A stretch of 64,000 nucleotides of DNA from Candidatus Thiodiazotropha sp. (ex Codakia rugifera) (GTDB taxonomy: Bacteria > Pseudomonadota > Gammaproteobacteria > Chromatiales > Chromatiaceae). A program made the translations under genes and the position numbers. The stretch is from positions 186,001 through 250,000 of the forward strand of contig JAHXHN010000003.1 of assembly GCA_025656675.1 (NCBI GenBank), read 5' to 3'. Position 1 is the first letter of the stretch. Each line of letters opens with the position of its first letter. Below, piece after piece: positions 26,235-35,292 of the stretch. The notes under the pieces are model-generated. The model did not search any database. It was not told the DNA's origin and saw nothing but the letters and a program-made list of their open reading frames with translations.

Positions 26235-27020
26235 ATGACTGATACCTTCGACATCCCTAGAATACTGGAATTACGTAAGCTCACGAGATCGATTTCTGAA
26301 AAGATTGAAACCGACCTCAAGGGCTATTTGTCCACACTTGCTCCTCTATTTTCACCGGTGCCGATTTTAGGCGAGCACATCCGTGGTGGCTCCAAGGCAC
26401 CGATAAAAGGCGCGGAAAAGGCTTTTAGGGATCTAAAAAGCAGATTTCAGACCATTGCAGGGCAAAAACCCTTTTCTTTGGCTACCGAGATCTCTTCACC
26501 CCTGGACGTATTTGCCGCTACCCCTACGTTGACTGCAGTAGAGTACCCATACACGGCAACACAAGAGAATAAGTCAGCTTCTCTAACAGTGACATCTCCC
26601 TTGAAATGGGTTCTCTCATATCCAGACATAAGCCCTAAAAAGGTTTTAGAACTGTTGGATGGCAATCGCAGCCAGCTCAAAGATGAGCTATCTCACACCC
26701 TACTTCAAAGTTTGACATTAGGCCTTGTCCTGGAAAACCGACCCGGTATTGTGACACTGCTCCAAGGCCTGCGCTTTCACTTGGAAACCACCCACATGGA
26801 GGGATTAGGTGATTTGCCTGTGATATTGGTCTCCTGTCCGCTTTCAACCATACTGCCACCAGACGACATAATCATTCAAAATACCGAGATTTCCGGAATT
26901 CCCTCTTTTGAAGAGATCATTAACATCAATGATATTCAAGCGTTGTCTGACCCCCTAAAACAGGGCATTTTGTCGATTACACAAGAGATTTCGCCGAATA
27001 TTTTCAGAGAGATAGCTTAG
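26235..27020 (+). CDS. Conserved-looking protein of unknown function (261 aa)
   Basis: Not recognised. 261 aa, soluble, no signal peptide or membrane segment. Mixed alpha/beta with a helical N terminus (IPRILELRKLTRSISEKIET) and motifs such as KWVLSYPDISPKKVLELLDG and LPVILVSCPLSTILPPDDII. ORF is intact, begins with ATG and has core-like codon use. Stands alone between the divergent kinase operon and tpx. Confidence 0.6.
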   Translation: MTDTFDIPRILELRKLTRSISEKIETDLKGYLSTLAPLFSPVPILGEHIRGGSKAPIKGAEKAFRDLKSRFQTIAGQKPFSLATEISSPLDVFAATPTLTAVEYPYTATQENKSASLTVTSPLKWVLSYPDISPKKVLELLDGNRSQLKDELSHTLLQSLTLGLVLENRPGIVTLLQGLRFHLETTHMEGLGDLPVILVSCPLSTILPPDDIIIQNTEISGIPSFEEIININDIQALSDPLKQGILSITQEISPNIFREIA

Positions 27021-27219
27021 GGGTGATCCTCTGCCTCACTGGCTCATAGGCATTGATAACGATTGATCTGCAGTTGAGCGGATCGTCCGCGCTATTTAGA
27101 TAGGTTATCTAAACGACAAAAACGTTGTTCAGTTTAGGGTTTTTCCAATAACCCGATAACAATACAATCTGCACTTTTCCACAAACCATACTTCGTTAAT
27201 TCAAAACCAGGAAAGAAAC

Positions 27220-27720
27220 ATGGCAACAATCACCCTTGAAGGTAATCAAATCAACACCAGCGGCGATCTTCCAGCCGTGGGTTCCGATGCACCGGATTTC
27301 TCAATGACTGCAGGGGATCTCTCCGACGTCTCATTGGCAAACTATGCAGGTAAGAGGAAATTGCTGAATATTGTACCCAGCCTTGATACAGGTGTATGCG
27401 CAACGTCCACAGTCAAGTTCAATCAAGCGATGGGTGATAAGCCGAATTCCGTAGCACTCGTTATTTCTGCCGATTTGCCATTTGCGCAAGGACGTTTCTG
27501 CAGTGCTGAGGGCATCGAGAACGTAGTCTCATTATCAATGATGCGAAATCGCAACTTCGCAAAAGACTATGGCGTTTTAATCAACGATGGGCCACTGGCT
27601 GGAATTTGTGCACGTGCGGTTGTCGTACTGGATGAGAATAACAAAGTGATCTATGCTCAACTGGTTCCCGAGATTGTACAGGAGCCGGATTATGAGCCAG
27701 CATTGGCTCATCTTAACTGA
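27220..27720 (+). CDS. tpx: Thiol peroxidase Tpx
   Basis: 166-aa atypical 2-Cys peroxiredoxin that reduces lipid and other hydroperoxides with thioredoxin. Peroxidatic Cys60 in [12 protein letters not shown] and resolving Cys94 in QGRFCSAEG match Tpx; N-terminal [14 protein letters not shown] is also typical. AGGAAAG lies just before the ATG. Followed by a strong bidirectional terminator. Confidence 0.96.
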   Translation: MATITLEGNQINTSGDLPAVGSDAPDFSMTAGDLSDVSLANYAGKRKLLNIVPSLDTGVCATSTVKFNQAMGDKPNSVALVISADLPFAQGRFCSAEGIENVVSLSMMRNRNFAKDYGVLINDGPLAGICARAVVVLDENNKVIYAQLVPEIVQEPDYEPALAHLN

Positions 27721-27779
27721 CAATCCTGCATACACAATGCTATATAGTGTGTAAATCTGAAAACCTTGTCGTAAAAAAA

Positions 27780-27804
27780 AACGGGCACTAAGTGCCCGTT
27801 TTTT
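27780..27804. terminator. Bidirectional intrinsic terminator between tpx and the convergent gene
   Basis: ACGGGCAC (27781-27788) and GTGCCCGT (27792-27799) pair perfectly around TAA, with a run of A before and T after, so it can stop transcription from both sides. Confidence 0.9.
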
Positions 27805-27809
27805 ATGTC

Positions 27810-28976
27810 TCAGCGTCGATTATAGGGTGAGTAACCCTGGGACTGTGGGTAAGTACCGTAGGGTGAATAGGTTGGCCCACGTCCACGCCATGCTGGTGGA
27901 TTAACTGGTGGGGGCGAAGCCATGGCTTCCTGTAGCTCACGTTCAGCCTGCATCAAATTACGCATTGCTTCCATCTCCGCCTTGGCAGCATCGCGAAGAT
28001 CATCAAACTCCTTGAGTATTTTACTGACTGACTCAGCATGCAGATCACGAATTGACTGTGGGACATCTTGACTCTGTGATGAGGCAGCAGGTGTCGTCGT
28101 ACTCTCACTCTGTTGTGATGTTACAGCCTGACCCTGATCGACACTACTCGAGGCCGCTGCTGCGGATGAAGTCTCTTGTGGATCTGAAGAGGTACCAGCA
28201 CTGCCGGTCGCGATAGGCGCTGCTGCTGATACTGGGCTGGTATGTTTCTGTGAGCTGATGCTCGAACCGGAAACAAGGCCGCTATTCTGTCCGGCTTCTG
28301 TTGATTTTACAGCAGATTCATCAGTAGTGGATGTGGTTGCTGCTTGCTCATCGATCGAAGCTCCACCTGCAGCGGATGAGGAATCACCCGATGCAGCCAT
28401 CTCTTCATGTTGCGCACCAGTGGTATTGGCTGCAGATTCAGTTACTGGGTTTTTAGCCAAAGACCTTATGTACATAAATGCAAGCACGATAATGACAAGC
28501 CAGAAAATGACTTTTACCCAAAAGCCACTGCTACTTTTCGAATCAGTTGACATCGATGATTCCTCCGGTGTGTTATCTTTTTTAATCTCTGTATGAATAA
28601 TGACATTTGATGAACTGGTCTGGCCGGATGACGACACCGGCTTTGATTCAGCCGGTTTGGGCTTTGAAGCCAGAGCGCTCGCAGCCGCAACGGCTGTAGG
28701 TGTTGCTGCCTTAGATTCAGCTTTTGATACATCTGATGCTACAGGCTTTGTCTCTCCTTGTGGAGCCTTTGCTGTATCCCTGTTTGACACGGCTTTTTTA
28801 GGACTAGCTTTCTTTTTTGCCACAACCTTTTTCTTTGTCGTGGCTTTTTTCTTTGTGGTTGCCTTTTTCTTGGTTACTTTCTTCTTAGCAACCTTCTTCT
28901 TAACAGCAGTGGTTTCTGCTGCTGATTTGTTTTCTACATTGTCTTCAGAATTGGTTGTCTCGTCAGCCATCTTCAC
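27810..28976 (-). CDS. Low-complexity membrane protein with histone-H1-like Lys/Ala tail
   Basis: 388 aa. Residues about 25-65 are KKVAKKKVTKKKATTKKKA-type repeats like bacterial histone-H1/AlgP-like tails; then an Ala/Ser/Pro-rich linker, one membrane helix (FWVKVIFWLVIIVLAFMYI, about 152-170), a long Ser/Thr/Ala/Gln-rich region, a short helical stretch (EFDDLRDAAKAEMEAMRN) and a Tyr/Gly/Pro-rich tail ending YSPYNRR. The Lys-rich part should be cytoplasmic and could touch nucleic acid or anionic lipid, the rest periplasmic. Function unknown. Confidence 0.75.
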   Translation of the reverse strand: MKMADETTNSEDNVENKSAAETTAVKKKVAKKKVTKKKATTKKKATTKKKVVAKKKASPKKAVSNRDTAKAPQGETKPVASDVSKAESKAATPTAVAAASALASKPKPAESKPVSSSGQTSSSNVIIHTEIKKDNTPEESSMSTDSKSSSGFWVKVIFWLVIIVLAFMYIRSLAKNPVTESAANTTGAQHEEMAASGDSSSAAGGASIDEQAATTSTTDESAVKSTEAGQNSGLVSGSSISSQKHTSPVSAAAPIATGSAGTSSDPQETSSAAAASSSVDQGQAVTSQQSESTTTPAASSQSQDVPQSIRDLHAESVSKILKEFDDLRDAAKAEMEAMRNLMQAERELQEAMASPPPVNPPAWRGRGPTYSPYGTYPQSQGYSPYNRR

Positions 28977-29049
28977 TCCCCTTCGGCATACAGATAATCA
29001 TAAGAATATTGTACCCTAATCTTGTGATCTAAAAAATTTTTCTATCAAT

Positions 29050-29724
29050 TTAATGATTTAGCTCTACCAGCCAATCGGCAATCCAAGCAAAACTCATATC
29101 TGCCGGGTCGACTACCCTGTACCAATCACCTTGGTGATCAATAGCAATCAGTGAGTGTCCGTTTGTGACATGCTTGACAATCATACTATCCATGCCAGGA
29201 CTGGAACGTAGGTTTACCTTTGCCCCAGAAACTATAATACTTTTACCAATCCAGGACTCCTTCAGTAACACCTTAAGTCGAGGAAGCACTTCCTTTTCCC
29301 TGTTAGCTATTTTCTGTTTAATGATCTCTTGAGCATCTTCATGACCGTTTTTTGCTGCTCGTAGATACCAATCCAATGCTTGTTGATAATCCTTTTTTAT
29401 CCCTTCTCCATGTGTATAGGCAAGGGCTAATGCAAACATAGCGTCGTTATGGCCATGATCAGCTGATTGCCTCCACCAATAGGCAGCTTTGGATATATTG
29501 ACACGCAATCCGTTGCCATTGGCATACAGCCAGCCTAAGTGATAGGCAGCTTCTACATGACCCTGCATGGCCAGTGGTCGCCAGATACAAAATGCCTCTG
29601 CAAAATCTCCTGCATTCAGTGAATCCATTCCAAGTTCAAAAGCATCAGCATGAAGTTGCCGACCTGGAATTAGAATCAACAGTAAAACAGCTATTTTAGT
29701 TATTGTTTTTATTGAATAATTCAA
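29050..29724 (-). CDS. Sel1-repeat and SH3-domain exported protein
   Basis: 224 aa with a signal peptide (ITKIAVLLLILIPGRQLHA). Sel1-like repeats follow: AYHLGWLYANGNGLRVNISK, AMFALALAYTHGEGIKKDYQ, ALDWYLRAAKNGHEDAQ. The C-terminal 70 residues form a bacterial SH3 domain (KVNLRSSPGMDSMIV, WYRVV, AWIADWLVEL), usually binding cell wall. Likely periplasmic scaffold; partner unknown. Single gene. Confidence 0.85.
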   Translation of the reverse strand: MNYSIKTITKIAVLLLILIPGRQLHADAFELGMDSLNAGDFAEAFCIWRPLAMQGHVEAAYHLGWLYANGNGLRVNISKAAYWWRQSADHGHNDAMFALALAYTHGEGIKKDYQQALDWYLRAAKNGHEDAQEIIKQKIANREKEVLPRLKVLLKESWIGKSIIVSGAKVNLRSSPGMDSMIVKHVTNGHSLIAIDHQGDWYRVVDPADMSFAWIADWLVELNH

Positions 29725-29760
29725 GGTATGGCTATTGGAGAGGTATTTTCAACTACCTAT

Positions 29761-30507
29761 CTAATGCGCGCTTAATCGAAGTAGGGCTAAGAGCAGGGAC
29801 TTAACCTGGTCCATTCCGTGTATAAGGTTTTTTTCGATAGCCTTCATACTGATCTGTGTATCCACTTTGCCTGCAGCCCAATTTGAGACCACCGAGCAGG
29901 ATGCATAGCAAAGATTGAATTCTCTCGCCAACGCCGCTTCCGGCATGCCTGTCATGCCGACAATATCACAACCATCCCGCTCCATTCGAACTATCTCTGC
30001 AGCTGACTCCAGCCTGGGTCCCTGGGTGGCTCCATAAGTAGCCCTATCAATAGGATTGACGTCACAAAGCCTGCCAGCCTCGATCAGCTCTTGTCTCAGG
30101 TTTTCGCAATAGGGTTGGGTGAAATCGATATGGGTTATGTGGCTCAAATCCGTATCGTAGATGGTATGATCGCGACCGAATGTATAGTCAATAATCTGAT
30201 CGGGAATAACAATCCTAGCTGGCGCCATCTCCGATGTAATACCTCCTACAGCTGCCACACCGAGTACCGTCTCTACACCTAGATGCCTAAGCGCCCACAG
30301 ATTTGCACGGTAGTTAACAAGATGTGGCGGTATCATATGCGACGCACCATGACGGGGAAGGAATACAACCTCCCGATCACTCATTATCCCGTGTGTCAAC
30401 GCAGCCGATGGTTCACCAAAAGGTGTATGGCAAACTTCACGATGAGTAATTTCTAGATCCGGCATTTCATCCAGACCTGTTCCCCCTATGATGGCTAGTT
30501 TTGTCAT
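29761..30507 (-). CDS. S-methyl-5'-thioinosine (or -adenosine) phosphorylase
   Basis: 248-aa PNP/MTAP-family enzyme that cleaves a methylthio-nucleoside with phosphate, part of methylthioadenosine salvage. IIGGTGLDE, LPRHGASHMIPPHLVNYRAN and TQGPRLESAAEI are family marks. The base-recognition part VGMTGMPEAALARE and SNWAAGK lacks the Asp pair typical of MTA phosphorylases, favouring methylthioinosine as in Pseudomonas; this is by-eye. Neighbours include hpt, which would use the hypoxanthine released. Confidence 0.85.
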   Translation of the reverse strand: MTKLAIIGGTGLDEMPDLEITHREVCHTPFGEPSAALTHGIMSDREVVFLPRHGASHMIPPHLVNYRANLWALRHLGVETVLGVAAVGGITSEMAPARIVIPDQIIDYTFGRDHTIYDTDLSHITHIDFTQPYCENLRQELIEAGRLCDVNPIDRATYGATQGPRLESAAEIVRMERDGCDIVGMTGMPEAALAREFNLCYASCSVVSNWAAGKVDTQISMKAIEKNLIHGMDQVKSLLLALLRLSAH

Positions 30508-30626
30508 CTACTATTTGCTTTGTCGCTGTAATATGAACGCAGCATTGTACCTTGTGATGAGAGGCAATAAAAACAGTGGCTCATCGTATCGTGCCTCTAG
30601 TGTGGTGTCCTACACCAGGGACGACT

Positions 30627-30649
30627 GGGCCGGTATATGCGACCGGCCC
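30627..30649. terminator. GC-rich hairpin after the peroxiredoxin gene
   Basis: GGGCCGGT (30627-30634) and ACCGGCCC (30642-30649) form a perfect 8-bp stem. There is no T-run on either side, so it may be a processing or transcript-stability structure rather than a complete intrinsic terminator. It lies 16 bp past the peroxiredoxin stop. Confidence 0.5.
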
Positions 30650-30665
30650 ATGTCAGCGGGTAGAT

Positions 30666-31271
30666 TTACAAATCACCTGCATGATTGGAGAGGTAGTCAG
30701 CCACTCCTTGAGGTGTATTTTTCATGCCATCATCACCCTCTTTCCAGCCAGCAGGGCAGACTTCGCCATGCTCTTCATTGAACTGCAAGGCATCGATCAT
30801 GCGTAGCATCTCATCGATATTTCTTCCCAGAGGCAGATCATTAACCACCTGGTGACGCACTACTCCACTTTTATCGATCAAGAAGGAACCGCGAAACGCC
30901 ACATTTCCGTTAGGCGTTTCAACATCGTAGGCTTTGCAGATCGCATGATTCAAATCGGCCACTAATGCATACCCAACCGATCCGATTCCACCGTCATTAA
31001 TGGGCGTGTTTCGCCATGCGTTGTGTGTGAAGTGCGAGTCAACAGAACATCCAATGACTTCCACGTTACGTTTTTTAAATTCATCAAGCCGATGATCAAA
31101 TGCAATCAATTCAGATGGACAGACAAATGTAAAATCAAGCGGATAGAAAAACAGAACCGCATATTTGCCACTAGTACTCTCTTTGAACTTAAAATCATCA
31201 ACAATCGTTCCATCACCCAGCACAGCAGCAGCTGAGAAATCGGGTGCCTCACGGCCAACAAGTACGCCCAC
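30666..31271 (-). CDS. Typical 2-Cys peroxiredoxin (AhpC/Prx1 type)
   Basis: 201-aa cytosolic peroxidase: peroxidatic Cys in PLDFTFVCPSELIAF, resolving Cys in HGEVCPAGWKEG, with the long C-terminal tail of Prx1-type enzymes. The frame is open from ATG 31286, but GTG 31271 is preferred: GGAGG ends 6 nt before it and VLVGREAPDF is the usual N terminus. Reductant probably thioredoxin since no ahpF is nearby. Second peroxidase in the window besides Tpx. Confidence 0.93.
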   Translation of the reverse strand: MGVLVGREAPDFSAAAVLGDGTIVDDFKFKESTSGKYAVLFFYPLDFTFVCPSELIAFDHRLDEFKKRNVEVIGCSVDSHFTHNAWRNTPINDGGIGSVGYALVADLNHAICKAYDVETPNGNVAFRGSFLIDKSGVVRHQVVNDLPLGRNIDEMLRMIDALQFNEEHGEVCPAGWKEGDDGMKNTPQGVADYLSNHAGDL

Positions 31272-31488
31272 TGAATACCTCCACATGGGTAGTTAAAAAA
31301 AGAATCCACAGATATGGGATAGTTAGCTATTCACCAATCCTAAAAAAAAAGGGCTGTTGAATTGTTACCGGGGAGGTATCTTAGAACTTCTTTGGAGAGG
31401 ATGCTATGCCTGATATGGACAGTATGGAAATAGCCTGTATTAACCGGAAGTGGTGAGTTACCCTGTTAATAGAAACCGAAAAAAAAAG

Positions 31489-31506
31489 GGAGCTGATAGG
31501 CTCCCC
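31489..31506 (-). terminator. Intrinsic terminator of the hemerythrin-like gene
   Basis: On the minus strand GGGAGC pairs with GCTCCC around a 6-nt loop and is followed by nine T (plus-strand A run 31480-31488). It lies about 30 bp beyond the stop of the hemerythrin-like gene. Confidence 0.85.
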
Positions 31507-31536
31507 TGTATACTTCTCCTCCATCTATCCTGATGT

Positions 31537-31977
31537 TTATATTGCCCTAGCAAAAACTCCGGACTTTTCTAACGTTGGTATCAGGATCGTTTCTTCACGC
31601 TGTATGCGATCCTCGATCATGTCGAAGACCTCAAAAGTATCTGCGATAAACGCATCGGTGAAATTGAAATCGCAGTTCTTTAGCCATTGATTGTGGTACT
31701 GCTCAAACTGCTTCCTCATTGGTTTTTGACCATTCAGAAATCCCCATGCCATCGATTTAAGCTTTGGATCCTGATGGGTAAGCAGGTCAGGGTAGATACC
31801 TCTATCCTGCTCAGACATATGTACTTTCATCTTTTCCGCCAGATCACAGATCATTTTGTGTGCTGTCATGGCGTTTGGACGTATGCTCAACTGCTCCTTG
31901 GTCATCATAGCCCTGAGATCACTGATAATTTCCTGCATATCAGTATGACTGCCTTTCAGGCTTTCTAATGTACTCAC
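31537..31977 (-). CDS. Hemerythrin HHE-domain protein
   Basis: 146-aa all-helical protein. Expected di-iron ligands can be placed: H in LKGSHTDM, H-x3-E in VHMSEQDRGIYP, H in QYHNQWL and E in QREETILIP. Could bind O2, NO or handle iron in the cytosol. Single gene with its own terminator, next to the peroxiredoxin, which fits a role in oxidative or nitrosative stress but does not prove it. Confidence 0.83.
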   Translation of the reverse strand: MSTLESLKGSHTDMQEIISDLRAMMTKEQLSIRPNAMTAHKMICDLAEKMKVHMSEQDRGIYPDLLTHQDPKLKSMAWGFLNGQKPMRKQFEQYHNQWLKNCDFNFTDAFIADTFEVFDMIEDRIQREETILIPTLEKSGVFARAI

Positions 31978-32208
31978 ACTCCACCCTCCTTCTTGATAAC
32001 TTGCTCCTGGGTATCAATTGGAGACAAGTAAACGCTATTTTCAAAGTAAAAATCGCACCGCCTGCTCTCCGGCAGGTTCAGTACACTCATACCAAGCTTG
32101 TACCATTATTTGAGAAATGGCAATAGATACCTAATATTACTAGGTTTTTTATAACAATTCACACCCGGGATATCCCTCGTGTCTGTTATTTTTTTGTAAG
32201 GGTTATTA

Positions 32209-32760
32209 CTAATCTTTTGGCACTGCATAAATGCCAGGCAGATTTCTGTGGTACTCCATATAGTCCATGCCATATCCAAAAACGTAACGATCTTCGACAG
32301 TCAGGCCTACAAAATCAGCAACAAAGTCATTTCCTCTTTTGTGTATCTTTTCAACCAGCACCAGGCTATACACCGCTTTTGCACCCGCTTCTCGACATGC
32401 TGCAACGATGGAAGAGAGCGTCACACCTTCATCCAGGATATCATCAACCACTAATACAGTCTCTCCAGTTAGCTTAGTACTCGGTCGACCTATCCATTCA
32501 AGCTCGGTGCCTGAGGTTCTTCCCCGGTAGCGGGTTGCATGAATGTAATCGTGACGTAAGGGAAAATTCAAACGTGTCAGCAGATGCCCTGTGGGTATAA
32601 GCGCCCCATTTAAAACGCAAAGCAGCAGTGGGTCTTCTCCCGAAAGTTTTCCGGTAACCTCCATCGCCAGCCGATCCAAAGCCGTCTCCACATCAGCTTG
32701 TGAATAGATCAAATCGGCTGTCGCCAATACCTCGGCTGCCTGTTGTTGTGTGATACTCAT
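32209..32760 (-). CDS. hpt: Hypoxanthine-guanine phosphoribosyltransferase
   Basis: 183 aa. The PRPP-binding loop VLVVDDILDEGVTL is complete, as are CVLNGALIPTGHLL and the flexible loop region HATRYRGRTSG; the C-terminal FVGLTVEDRYVFGYGMDY contacts the base. Salvages hypoxanthine/guanine to IMP/GMP. Begins 13 bp after nagZ, so the two form an operon as in other gammaproteobacteria. Confidence 0.93.
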   Translation of the reverse strand: MSITQQQAAEVLATADLIYSQADVETALDRLAMEVTGKLSGEDPLLLCVLNGALIPTGHLLTRLNFPLRHDYIHATRYRGRTSGTELEWIGRPSTKLTGETVLVVDDILDEGVTLSSIVAACREAGAKAVYSLVLVEKIHKRGNDFVADFVGLTVEDRYVFGYGMDYMEYHRNLPGIYAVPKD

Positions 32761-32773
32761 TTATGTTGTGCTT

Positions 32774-33823
32774 TTATTCCAAATCAAGATCAAGGCTTGC
32801 TTCTTCCGGAGCAACCGATAATCGATGAACAGCGCTTTTCCATCGTGGATCGAGATGTAACTGCTGTAGGGTTTTCTGTTTTCGGCCATGCATCCTCACC
32901 AATCGAACATGAGCCGCTGGATCATTGTAATCCTTTAGTCGATCCAACACCTCCATTGCTGCAGATCGATTGTTACAGACCAAAACCATATCGCAACCGG
33001 CAGAAAGCGCAGTAGATGCACGGTCTGCATGACCTCCAGCCTCCTTTGCTGCAGCCATGTTGAGGTCATCGCTGAAGATAACGCCCTGAAATCCAAGTTG
33101 CTTACGCAGTACATTGCCCAACCAGAACGGAGAAAAGCCAGCCAGATCCTTATCGATATGGTTATAGATGACATGTGCCGGCATGATCGCCTCCATACCT
33201 GCATTAATCATTCTTTCGAATGGCCGTAAATCTTCCATTTCGAGGTCTTCAAAGCGTCGCTGATCTACCGGCAGCGCCAGATGTGAATCTGCTTCGACAG
33301 CACCATGACCTGGAAAATGTTTTCCGACTACAGCCATCCCCGCACTATGACAACCCTGCATCCAAGCCTGCGCCAATCGGGCAACGATATCTGCATCCGG
33401 GGAAAATGCCCGGTCCCCAATGACTTCGCTGACACCCAGCCCCAAGTCGAGTACCGGAGCAAAGCTGAAGTCCACACCGCAGGCACGTAATTCCGAGGCC
33501 ATCAGCCAGCCTCCCTGTTCTGCCAGCTTCAGGCCTTGATCAGGTTGGTTATGGTAGTGATCACCATACCAGGCCGCTGCAGGGAGTGGAGTAAAGCCCT
33601 CTCTGAATCGCTGAACACGGCCTCCTTCATGGTCGACTGCGATGAGAAGATGAGGGGTCCGAATGGCATGGATATCTGCACATAGTGCGGTGAGTTGCAC
33701 TTGGGATTCAAAATTGCGACTGAACAGAATTACACCGCCAACCGCCGGATGACTCAACAAGCGCTTCTCATCATCAGAGATCGAGATCCCCTCCAGATCG
33801 AGCATGACAGGTCCCAGGCTCAT
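32774..33823 (-). CDS. nagZ: Beta-N-acetylhexosaminidase NagZ
   Basis: 349-aa GH3 enzyme of peptidoglycan recycling that removes GlcNAc from anhydromuropeptides in the cytosol. Hallmark KHFPGHGAVEADSHLALP (catalytic Asp/His loop) and GVIFSDDLNMAA with the nucleophile Asp are visible, with N-terminal GPVMLDLEG and VDHEGGRVQRF. No signal peptide, as expected. Confidence 0.95.
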   Translation of the reverse strand: MSLGPVMLDLEGISISDDEKRLLSHPAVGGVILFSRNFESQVQLTALCADIHAIRTPHLLIAVDHEGGRVQRFREGFTPLPAAAWYGDHYHNQPDQGLKLAEQGGWLMASELRACGVDFSFAPVLDLGLGVSEVIGDRAFSPDADIVARLAQAWMQGCHSAGMAVVGKHFPGHGAVEADSHLALPVDQRRFEDLEMEDLRPFERMINAGMEAIMPAHVIYNHIDKDLAGFSPFWLGNVLRKQLGFQGVIFSDDLNMAAAKEAGGHADRASTALSAGCDMVLVCNNRSAAMEVLDRLKDYNDPAAHVRLVRMHGRKQKTLQQLHLDPRWKSAVHRLSVAPEEASLDLDLE

Positions 33824-34029
33824 CTTACTGATCCTGAAATATCATCGGATCTATAACGGTCTATCAGAATAATCATTTTCCTAGAAGAGAGGCAAAATCC
33901 AGCCATAACCGATTTCTTTTGTCAGATAGCCAAAACACGCCTCGCGTACCTCAACTGCTTAATATTTCCGGCAGTATGCCGCAAACATAGGTTGAGTGGA
34001 AACCAAACTGCCTCACCAAGGTAATAGCC

Positions 34030-34443
34030 ATGCGTTTAGCCCAGATACTCATTGCGATGCTTATTTTTTTAGCTCTGCCACTAATGGCTGAGGATGAAAA
34101 AGATGAAAAAACCGAAGAAGAAGCACCGCCAACCATTAACTACTATCAGGTCAAGCCTTCGCTGGTAGCCAATCTGGCGACTGGTGGAAAATACATACGT
34201 TGCGACATCCAGCTTATGACCAATGATGAGCTGTTTCTTGAAGATTTGACTCTACACGGCCCGGCAATTCGTCATACATTGCTCTTGCTGCTGACCGAAC
34301 AGGATGGTAGAAAAATTAAAACTCCGGATGGCAAGGAGGCACTGCGTAAAGAGGCCTTGTCCGTAATCAGCAAACTGATGCAGGATCTGAGTGGTAAAGA
34401 AGGGATAAAGGCCCTTTTCTTCACCACATTTTTAGTTCAATAG
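34030..34443 (+). CDS. FliL-like periplasmic protein
   Basis: 137 aa. Signal peptide or N-terminal anchor (RLAQILIAMLIFLALPLMAED), acidic linker, then a FliL-type domain: YYQVKPSLVANLATGGKYI, CDIQLMTNDE, and a helix ending ISKLMQDLSGKEGIKALFFT. FliL homologues sit at the flagellar stator, but no flagellar gene is present here, so a non-flagellar paralogue is likely. Convergent with the transporter operon. Confidence 0.75.
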   Translation: MRLAQILIAMLIFLALPLMAEDEKDEKTEEEAPPTINYYQVKPSLVANLATGGKYIRCDIQLMTNDELFLEDLTLHGPAIRHTLLLLLTEQDGRKIKTPDGKEALRKEALSVISKLMQDLSGKEGIKALFFTTFLVQ

Positions 34444-34497
34444 CGATTCTACAAGTCACTGCTTACTGAGCCCGATTCAGAGGCTTCCTGCAAAAAA

Positions 34498-35292
34498 CTA
34501 ATCGATTCGAATATCCAGATAATCACGTAACCGGTCACCAATCAAATTGAGTGACAACACCACCAGCAAGATAGCCATACCCGGTGCCAGTACCATATGG
34601 GGAGCCATCAGCATATAGCTGGCGCCATCACGTATCATGCTTCCCCAGGAGGCATGTGGTGGTTGAATACCCAAACCGAGAAAGGAGAGCCCGGCCTCGG
34701 CGATGACCATCCCTGCCATGCTAAAGGTGACTTCCACGATCAGGGGAGCCAGCAATAGTGGCAACAGATGTCGTGTAAGGGTAAACCAGCGTGAGCTTCC
34801 CAATGCGATGGCAGCGGTAACGTGATCACGTTCTCTGAGTGATAGAACCTGGCCACGGGTAAGGCGGGCATAACCTACCCAGCCCACCAATGAGAGGGCA
34901 ATAATCAAATTATCGATGCCTGGCCCCATCACACCAGCCAATGCTATAGCCAGCAGAATACCGGGGAAGGCGAGAAAGATATCGATCACTCTAGTCAGTA
35001 CCAGGTCAAACCATCCTCCCTGAATACCCGCCAGCAGACCAAGCAGGGTGCCGGAAATAGCTGATAGAGTGACCACCCCTACCGAAACAAGAAACGAAGT
35101 CTGTGCCCCTGACAGCAGTCGCGGGAGAATAGGACGGCCTAAATCGTCATAACCCAGCAGACTGGATAGACCGGGGGGATGTAGAATCTTATCGAGGGCA
35201 ATAAGATTACCCGATTCACTGAACCAGGTCCCTGTAACAGCGGCTACTGCCCAGAGCATAAGCATGATGATTGGAAACCACCGGTGGATCAT
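34498..35292 (-). CDS. Peptide-type ABC transporter permease (DppC-like)
   Basis: 264-aa inner-membrane permease with six hydrophobic segments; the ATPase-contact EAA loop is visible as GYARLTRGQVLSLRERDHVTA then ALGSSRW. C-terminal PPHASWGSMIRDGASYM is typical of DppC/OppC. Its start overlaps the stop of the DppB-like gene by 4 bp. The expected DppD/F ATPase genes do not follow; a convergent FliL-like gene does. Confidence 0.9.
   Translation of the reverse strand: MIHRWFPIIMLMLWAVAAVTGTWFSESGNLIALDKILHPPGLSSLLGYDDLGRPILPRLLSGAQTSFLVSVGVVTLSAISGTLLGLLAGIQGGWFDLVLTRVIDIFLAFPGILLAIALAGVMGPGIDNLIIALSLVGWVGYARLTRGQVLSLRERDHVTAAIALGSSRWFTLTRHLLPLLLAPLIVEVTFSMAGMVIAEAGLSFLGLGIQPPHASWGSMIRDGASYMLMAPHMVLAPGMAILLVVLSLNLIGDRLRDYLDIRID

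Noticed and set aside
31405-31455. 16-codon ORF with a good GGAGAGG before ATG
   Set aside because: Very short, no conserved residues can be judged, and no promoter or downstream gene on that strand; could be chance.
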